In this document: in pieces, positions 5,120 through 8,076 of the stretch | Numbering within the stretch: position 1 is the first letter of the stretch | Layout of the letters: each line of letters begins with the position of its first letter | NCBI GenBank assembly: GCA_036986255.1 | Contig: BTRF01000029.1 | Coordinates: 1 to 8,076 of the forward strand | Origin: BTRF01 sp036986255 | GTDB lineage: Bacteria; Patescibacteriota; WWE3; 9FT-COMBO-53-11 | Direction of reading: 5' to 3' | DNA length: 8,076 nt | Program-made: the position numbers and the translations under genes | The notes under the pieces: model-generated | The model's input: only the letters and a program-made list of their open reading frames with translations | The model's database searches: none | What the model was told of the DNA's origin: nothing

Positions 5120-5376
5120 TTCCTTACTAATTTTAACTCACCACGCTTTACAGCCCTTTTTATGCTTCCCGAACTTCTTTTGTAAACTTTCTCCAAAGAC
5201 GCTGCCTGCTCGACTGGGTCACATGATTGGTGTGCCCACAACTTCAACGGTCTTCGAGCTTTTGTTGATCTGACATACCCCTCGTTATGTTCTTTTAACC
5301 GTCTTGTCAGATTGGTTGTGGAACCTATATATCTTTGACCATCTTTCCCGCTTGTCAGAATATAGACCCAAAACAT
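5110..5376 (-). CDS. Small stand-alone GIY-YIG domain nuclease
   Basis: The 88-residue product is a single GIY-YIG domain, the fold of UvrC, Slx1 and many homing endonucleases. Seen: FWVYILTSG (2-10, the GIY strand), RYIGST (15-20, the YIG strand), the NLTRRLKEHNEG helix with Arg25/26 and His30 (22-33), an STKARRP turn (37-43) and a likely metal-binding Glu62 in SLEKVYK. Length and pattern match the abundant small UvrC-like GIY-YIG proteins whose function is mostly unknown. I chose the ATG at 5376 because the family begins there; an in-frame ATG at 5427 would start inside the tRNA-like 5' half and read through a GC hairpin. The gene sits between a tRNA 5' half and an intact tRNA-Pro on the same strand. 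Its TAG stop is formed by tRNA bases U8-A9-G10. A homing or tRNA-targeting role is speculation. Confidence 0.85.
   Translation of the reverse strand: MFWVYILTSGKDGQRYIGSTTNLTRRLKEHNEGYVRSTKARRPLKLWAHQSCDPVEQAASLEKVYKRSSGSIKRAVKRGELKLVRNGV
5130..5135 (-). promoter_or_regulatory. Possible -10 box for tRNA-Pro
   Basis: TAAAAT on the minus strand, within the GIY-YIG coding sequence, ends 10 nt before the mature tRNA-Pro 5' end, which would place transcription start about 3-4 nt upstream of the tRNA. No -35 hexamer is convincing. It matters because it decides whether tRNA-Pro needs the upstream promoter at 5484-5489. Confidence 0.25.
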
Positions 5377-5390
5377 TTTGAAATCTTTTT

Positions 5391-5433
5391 GCACCCCGCC
5401 GGGCAGAGCCCTCTGGGCGGCGCCCATGCGTGC
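5391..5433 (-). repeat. GC-rich hairpin interrupting a tRNA anticodon arm
   Basis: Directly after the tRNA-like anticodon GGG comes CGCCG (5422-5418), pairing perfectly with CGGCG (5401-5397). An outer GCAC (5433-5430) pairs with GTGC (5394-5391), so the left arm is the tRNA's own anticodon stem strand. The interior contains alternative GCCC/GGGC pairings. No U-tract follows, so it does not look like an intrinsic terminator. Confidence 0.5.
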
Positions 5434-5458
5434 GCGCTACCAACTGCGCCATTCCCCG
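5423..5458 (-). pseudogene. 5' half of a tRNA-Pro(GGG)-like gene, 3' half absent
   Basis: The minus strand from 5458 reads as a textbook tRNA 5' half. It has acceptor strand CGGGGAA, U8, a perfect 4-bp D stem GCGC/GCGC with the AGTTGGTA loop carrying G18-G19, and anticodon strand CACGC. The loop bases A, T and GGG follow. The C1 and GGG indicate Pro. It then breaks off into a GC-rich hairpin and the GIY-YIG gene. I searched the minus strand down to 4560 for the required partners (TTCCCCG acceptor and GCGTG anticodon strands) and found none. The downstream intact tRNA-Pro cannot supply them: acceptor positions 6 and 7 and anticodon pair 28-42 would mismatch. The half is undecayed and has a TATAAT box upstream, so recent disruption and a retained function are both possible. 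Confidence 0.7.
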
Positions 5459-5483
5459 AAGGTAAAGTCCTGATTTCTTAATA

Positions 5484-5489
5484 ATTATA
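5484..5489 (-). promoter_or_regulatory. -10 box ahead of the tRNA 5' half / GIY-YIG / tRNA-Pro unit
   Basis: A perfect TATAAT on the minus strand predicts transcription start near 5477, about 19 nt before the tRNA-like 5' end at 5458. The -35 is weak: TTCTCA with 15-bp spacing is the best match. It would drive a transcript through the tRNA half, the nuclease gene and tRNA-Pro. Confidence 0.5.
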
Positions 5490-5526
5490 CCCTTTGATGT
5501 CTCTTGAGAATTTTTTCTCTTTTGGC

Positions 5527-5555
5527 TTGCTTTTCCAATCGGAAGAGGTTAAGAT
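5527..5555 (+). promoter_or_regulatory. Candidate recA promoter with internal inverted repeat
   Basis: TTGCTT (5527-5532), a 17-bp spacer and TAAGAT (5550-5555) form a plausible sigma70 promoter, with a leader of about 22 nt before the recA ATG. Between the hexamers CTTTTCC (5530-5536) and GGAAGAG (5541-5547) form a 7-bp inverted repeat with one mismatch and a 4-bp centre, placed where an operator could act. It does not match the classical E. coli or Bacillus LexA box. No Shine-Dalgarno is seen. Confidence 0.4.
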
Positions 5556-5584
5556 CAAAACGACCCCTGCTCCTCTAAACTATT

Positions 5585-6619
5585 ATGCTGGAAAAGAAGG
5601 AATCCAAATCCGCCTCAGGGAAGGGAAAAGCGCTCGAGAGCGCTATTGAGCAGATCGAAAAATCCTTTGGGCGAGGTTCAATAATGAGGCTTGGCGAGCA
5701 GGTTGCCGCCAAGGTCAAAGATGTGGTCGCCATTTCTACCGGATCGCTTGGTCTTGATCTAGCTCTGGGCGTGGGGGGAGTGCCCAGAGGCCGGGTGGTG
5801 GAAATTTTCGGCCCGGAGGCATCCGGCAAAACGACTTTGGTCCTTCATTTAATTGCCGAGGTTCAGAAGAGCGGGGGTACGGCGGCTTTCATTGACGCCG
5901 AGCATGCCCTTGATCCAGCCTATGCTAAGCGGATTGGAGTCAATGTTGACGACCTACTGCTCTCCCAGCCGGATACCGGCGAGCAGGCCCTGCAGATCGC
6001 GGAAACCCTCGTTCGGTCCGGCGCGGTTGATCTAATTGCAATCGATTCCGTTGCCGCTCTGACCCCTCGGGCGGAAATTGAAGGGGATATCGGCGATACC
6101 CATATCGGCCGTCAGGCCCGGCTGATGTCTCAGGCCCTCCGTAAATTGGCGGGGGTGATATCAAAAACTAATTCAGCCGTGGTTTTTACCAACCAAATTA
6201 GGCACAAGATTGGGGTTCTCTTCGGCAATCCCGAGACCACTCCGGGCGGGCTCGCACTCAAGTTCTACTCCTCGGTGCGGTTGGATCTCCGCCGGATTGG
6301 TACTTTGAAGAAGGGTGAAGAAGTGGTCGGTTCGCGGGTTCGCGCTAAAGTGGTCAAAAACAAAGTGGCCCCGCCCTTCCGCAAAGCCGAATTTGACATT
6401 CTTTTCAACCGGGGGATTGATCGGATGGGGGAGATTATTGACTTTGGCGAGAAGCAGGGAGTGGTTAAAAAGTCCGGCTCCTGGTACGAGTACGGAGGAA
6501 AAAAGTTAGGGCAGGGCAAGGAAACCACGCGGGAATTTCTGCGCGAGCACCCCAAAGTTGCTGAGGAAATAGAGTCGCGCGTCATTAAAACTCTGCAAAA
6601 AGAACCGTCTCAAAAGTGA
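5585..6619 (+). CDS. recA: RecA recombinase
   Basis: RecA forms filaments on single-stranded DNA, drives homologous pairing and strand exchange with ATP, and triggers LexA-type self-cleavage where LexA exists. The 344-residue product is full length for a RecA without a long acidic tail. Seen: the N-terminal oligomerisation helix ALESAIEQIEKSFGRGSIMRLG (17-37), Walker A GPEASGKTT (76-84), catalytic Glu106 in IDAEHALD, and Walker B LIAIDSVAAL (150-159). Loop 1 follows in EIEGDIGD (164-171), then loop 2 from NQIRHKIGVLFGNPETTPGG (203-222), and the C-terminal domain with FLREHPKVAEEIE. His207 replaces the more usual Met or Glu in loop 2. The gene ends inside a terminator hairpin shared with the convergent methyltransferase-family gene. 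recA next to rny is an arrangement also known in Firmicutes. Confidence 0.98.
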   Translation: MLEKKESKSASGKGKALESAIEQIEKSFGRGSIMRLGEQVAAKVKDVVAISTGSLGLDLALGVGGVPRGRVVEIFGPEASGKTTLVLHLIAEVQKSGGTAAFIDAEHALDPAYAKRIGVNVDDLLLSQPDTGEQALQIAETLVRSGAVDLIAIDSVAALTPRAEIEGDIGDTHIGRQARLMSQALRKLAGVISKTNSAVVFTNQIRHKIGVLFGNPETTPGGLALKFYSSVRLDLRRIGTLKKGEEVVGSRVRAKVVKNKVAPPFRKAEFDILFNRGIDRMGEIIDFGEKQGVVKKSGSWYEYGGKKLGQGKETTREFLREHPKVAEEIESRVIKTLQKEPSQK

Positions 6620-6626
6620 GACGGTT
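6603..6626. terminator. Shared bidirectional terminator hairpin of recA and the convergent gene
   Basis: AACCGTCTCA (6603-6612) and TGAGACGGTT (6617-6626) form a perfect 10-bp stem with a 4-nt loop. On the minus strand the stem is followed by CTTTTT, a good U-tract for the methyltransferase-family gene; on the plus strand TTAAATT follows, which is weaker for recA. The recA TGA (6617-6619) and the opposing TAA (6627-6625) both lie within or at the edge of the hairpin. Confidence 0.8.
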
Positions 6627-7179
6627 AAATTACGATAAAACGTTTGGTCCTCTTCCGGTATGCCTTATACGCCTCTCCGAAGTGCTTTAGAAGAGCAGCT
6701 TCTTCGTCTTTACAGGCCCTATTCAGAAGGAAGATGCCCGGTATGACCGCAAGAGCGAAGAAGCTCTGCAGGGCAATTTCCCCCCCGAATGCCGCCCAAA
6801 GTCCGCCTATGTAGATGGGATGCCGGCAGATTCGATATGCCCCTTGGATTACCAGAGGGCGATGGTTGCTTTCTGGGTCCCAGTTTGATCCTAGGGTGAT
6901 CTTTCCGAAACTGGCCAGGAAGACCCCGATCCAAAAGTTAAAGAGCCCCAGTATTGATACAAGCGCTGCAAAAGTTGAACCTTGACCTGGGAATTTAAAG
7001 TCAAAGATGCCTAAGAACTGAAGTGCTCCAATCGCGAGGATGACCAGAGAGATCAAACGAGCTTTAAGATCAAGTCTCTTTAAGAGGAAGTAGTTTAGGG
7101 GTCTTTCTCTGGTTCTCGACCAGGTGAGAAGAAGGACAACCCCTCCTAAGAGAAAGGACACCCTAACAATAATCTCCAT
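6625..7179 (-). CDS. Isoprenylcysteine carboxyl methyltransferase (ICMT/PEMT)-family membrane protein
   Basis: The 184-residue product is an integral membrane protein with about four to five hydrophobic segments (near 6-20, 42-59, 69-92, 124-152). It carries the family core: LGSNWDP (96-102), a GAYRICRHPIYIGGL stretch with Arg119-His120-Pro121 (113-127), and the C-terminal DEEAALLKHFGEAYKAYRKRTKRF motif (158-181). These bind S-adenosylmethionine in ICMT/PEMT-type enzymes. Bacterial members are SAM-dependent methyltransferases whose substrates are usually unknown; classical prenylated-protein substrates are not expected here, so I name the family only. The ATG at 7179 has a strong Shine-Dalgarno AAGGAGGG (7185-7192, minus strand, 5 nt spacing). 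It converges on recA and is divergent from rny across 134 bp. Confidence 0.85.
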   Translation of the reverse strand: MEIIVRVSFLLGGVVLLLTWSRTRERPLNYFLLKRLDLKARLISLVILAIGALQFLGIFDFKFPGQGSTFAALVSILGLFNFWIGVFLASFGKITLGSNWDPESNHRPLVIQGAYRICRHPIYIGGLWAAFGGEIALQSFFALAVIPGIFLLNRACKDEEAALLKHFGEAYKAYRKRTKRFIVI

Positions 7180-7246
7180 CTCGTCCCTCCTTTGTTCAGA
7201 GTGTTATGGTCTCCGTAAAGCATACCACGTTCAATTAAGAGGTGGG

Positions 7247-7276
7247 TTGCGGCAATTCTTTCCCGAGTGGTAAACT
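7247..7276 (+). promoter_or_regulatory. Candidate rny promoter
   Basis: TTGCGG (7247-7252), 18 bp, then TAAACT (7271-7276) is the best promoter match in the 134-bp divergent spacer, predicting a leader of about 31 nt. Match quality is moderate. The nearest GGAG (7291-7294) is 19 nt from the ATG, too far to be an ordinary ribosome binding site. Confidence 0.35.
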
Positions 7277-7313
7277 TACGAAGTAGTTTTGGAGTTTGGT
7301 CTAGTGTTTCATT

Positions 7314-8076
7314 ATGGCAAAAGAAAAAACCGAAGAAACTCCTCGGACCCCCGATGGGGGAGATCTCTCCGTTGAGGAACTCAAAGAAAAATACATCAAA
7401 GCGCTAGAGAGGGTTTCCTCCCTTTCGCGGAGCGACGCCCGCAAGGTCCTTCTTAAGGAGATTAATCAAGAAATAGAGAGTGAGAAGGCCCAAAGGATCT
7501 CCGAAGCTGAGGAGCAGATTAAGGCCGCCTCAGAAGACAAGGCCCGCGATATCCTCATCTCGGCAATGGAGCACGGGGCCACTTCGTATGTGGCTGAGTA
7601 TACCGTTTCTACCGTTCAACTCCCTTCGGAGGGGTGGAAGGGCAAGATTATCGGTAAGGAGGGGAGGAATGTCCGCGCTTTTGAACGTGTTACCGGAGTA
7701 GAGCTTGATCTTGAGGAAGCTCCCAATGCCGTGAGGATCTCTTCTTTTGACCCCGTGCGCCGCTACGTTGCCAAACTTGCTTTGGAGAAGCTGATTAAAG
7801 AGGATAAGTTTCAGCCGGAGAATATTGAGAAGACCGTTCAGAAGGCGAAGGGCGAGATTGATTATGAGATTAAGAAGGAGGGGGAGCGAATTGCCCTGGA
7901 GGCTGGTTTGGGCGGTTTGCCGAAAGGGATCATCGAGCTTTTAGGCCGTTTTAAGTTTCGCACTTCTTACGGACAGAACTTGGCTAAACATTCGCTGGAG
8001 ATGGTTAAGCTGGTTACATATCTTGCCGCCGAGGTTGGGGCCGATGTGGAGTTGGCCAAGGCCGCCGCTCTCTTTC
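7314..8076 (+). CDS. rny: Ribonuclease Y, 5' part (3' end outside window), lacking membrane anchor
   Basis: RNase Y is an endoribonuclease that starts mRNA decay; in Bacillus it is membrane-anchored. The 254 residues present show a short coiled-coil end (about 18-80), the segment AEYTVSTVQLPSEGWKGK and the KH domain motif IIGKEGRN (112-119). FDPVRRYVAKLALEKL (145-160), GRFKFRTSYGQNLAKHS (211-227, with the first HD-domain His226) and AKAAALF just before the expected HD motif come next; the window ends there. Classical RNase Y begins with a transmembrane helix and about 150-200 residues of coiled coil. Here only some 90 residues precede the KH linker, the N-terminus is charged and hydrophilic (MAKEKTEETPRTPDGG), and an in-frame TAG at 7302-7304 excludes an upstream extension. 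The product is thus predicted cytosolic. It is divergent from the methyltransferase-family gene and follows recA on the same strand. Confidence 0.93.
   Translation, partial: MAKEKTEETPRTPDGGDLSVEELKEKYIKALERVSSLSRSDARKVLLKEINQEIESEKAQRISEAEEQIKAASEDKARDILISAMEHGATSYVAEYTVSTVQLPSEGWKGKIIGKEGRNVRAFERVTGVELDLEEAPNAVRISSFDPVRRYVAKLALEKLIKEDKFQPENIEKTVQKAKGEIDYEIKKEGERIALEAGLGGLPKGIIELLGRFKFRTSYGQNLAKHSLEMVKLVTYLAAEVGADVELAKAAALF

Noticed and set aside
4837..5130. Plus-strand reading frame containing VVGIEPTASRTP near its end
   Set aside because: This is the antisense of tRNA-Pro read as protein, a common annotation artefact; the remainder is antisense to the arsR promoter and the 5' end of arsR.
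5391..5422. The GC-rich hairpin after the tRNA half as an intrinsic terminator
   Set aside because: It is followed by GGTGCAAAAAG rather than a U-tract on the transcribed strand.
5045..5458. A single tRNA-Pro gene interrupted by a group I intron encoding the GIY-YIG protein
   Set aside because: The downstream tRNA has its own complete 5' half. Joining the upstream half to its 3' half gives mismatches at acceptor positions 6-67 and 7-66 and at anticodon pair 28-42, and too little non-coding sequence is left for a group I core.
1..8076. Recoded TGA (Gly), CRISPR array, insertion sequence or attachment-site repeats
   Set aside because: TGA ends several full-length conserved genes at the expected place, and I saw no spaced repeats, transposase or integrase, or flanking direct repeats.

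Overview
The window reads as a compact bacterial chromosome segment using the standard stop codons: TGA ends rpoA, rplM, thpR, sodA, merA and recA, so TGA is not recoded. My best inference is a Patescibacteria/CPR-type bacterium, perhaps Microgenomates. The grounds are very short spacers, the rpoA-rplQ-rplM-rpsI run, a shortened bL17, a small stand-alone GIY-YIG protein beside a tRNA, and an anchorless RNase Y. The phylum is not proven by the sequence.

Layout. 1-1772 (+) is the end of a ribosomal-protein operon: the 3' part of rpoA, then rplQ, rplM (38 bp overlap) and rpsI. 1880-2401 (-) is thpR, a 2H RNA phosphodiesterase, and it is divergent from sodA (2459-3091, +), a Mn-type superoxide dismutase. 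3136-4953 (-) is a two-gene mercury-type operon: an ArsR-family repressor followed 3 bp later by merA. Its promoter contains a perfect inverted-repeat operator, and the -10 box lies so close to the ATG that the mRNA should be leaderless. 5045-5458 (-) holds an unusual tRNA locus: a well-conserved 5' half of a Pro(GGG)-like tRNA, a GC-rich hairpin, a small GIY-YIG nuclease gene, and an intact tRNA-Pro(GGG) whose first ten bases overlap the end of the nuclease gene. recA (5585-6619, +) converges on an isoprenylcysteine methyltransferase-family membrane protein (6625-7179, -), and one perfect hairpin covers both stop codons. From 7314 to the edge is the 5' part of rny (RNase Y), which lacks the membrane anchor of the classical enzyme.

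How it fits together. Translation and information-processing genes (ribosomal proteins, RNA polymerase alpha, recA, rny, tRNA-Pro) flank a small stress and metal-resistance block (thpR, sodA, arsR-merA). The ribosomal genes and the methyltransferase have Shine-Dalgarno sequences, whereas sodA, thpR, arsR, merA, recA and rny do not. Several of the latter have -10 boxes almost touching the start codon. The window therefore appears to mix two translation-initiation modes.

The best candidates for something undescribed are the tRNA-half/GIY-YIG/tRNA-Pro locus and the anchorless RNase Y. The mercury operon in such a setting is next. No stretch over 300 bases lacks a gene; the longest spacers are 5459-5584 and 7180-7313.
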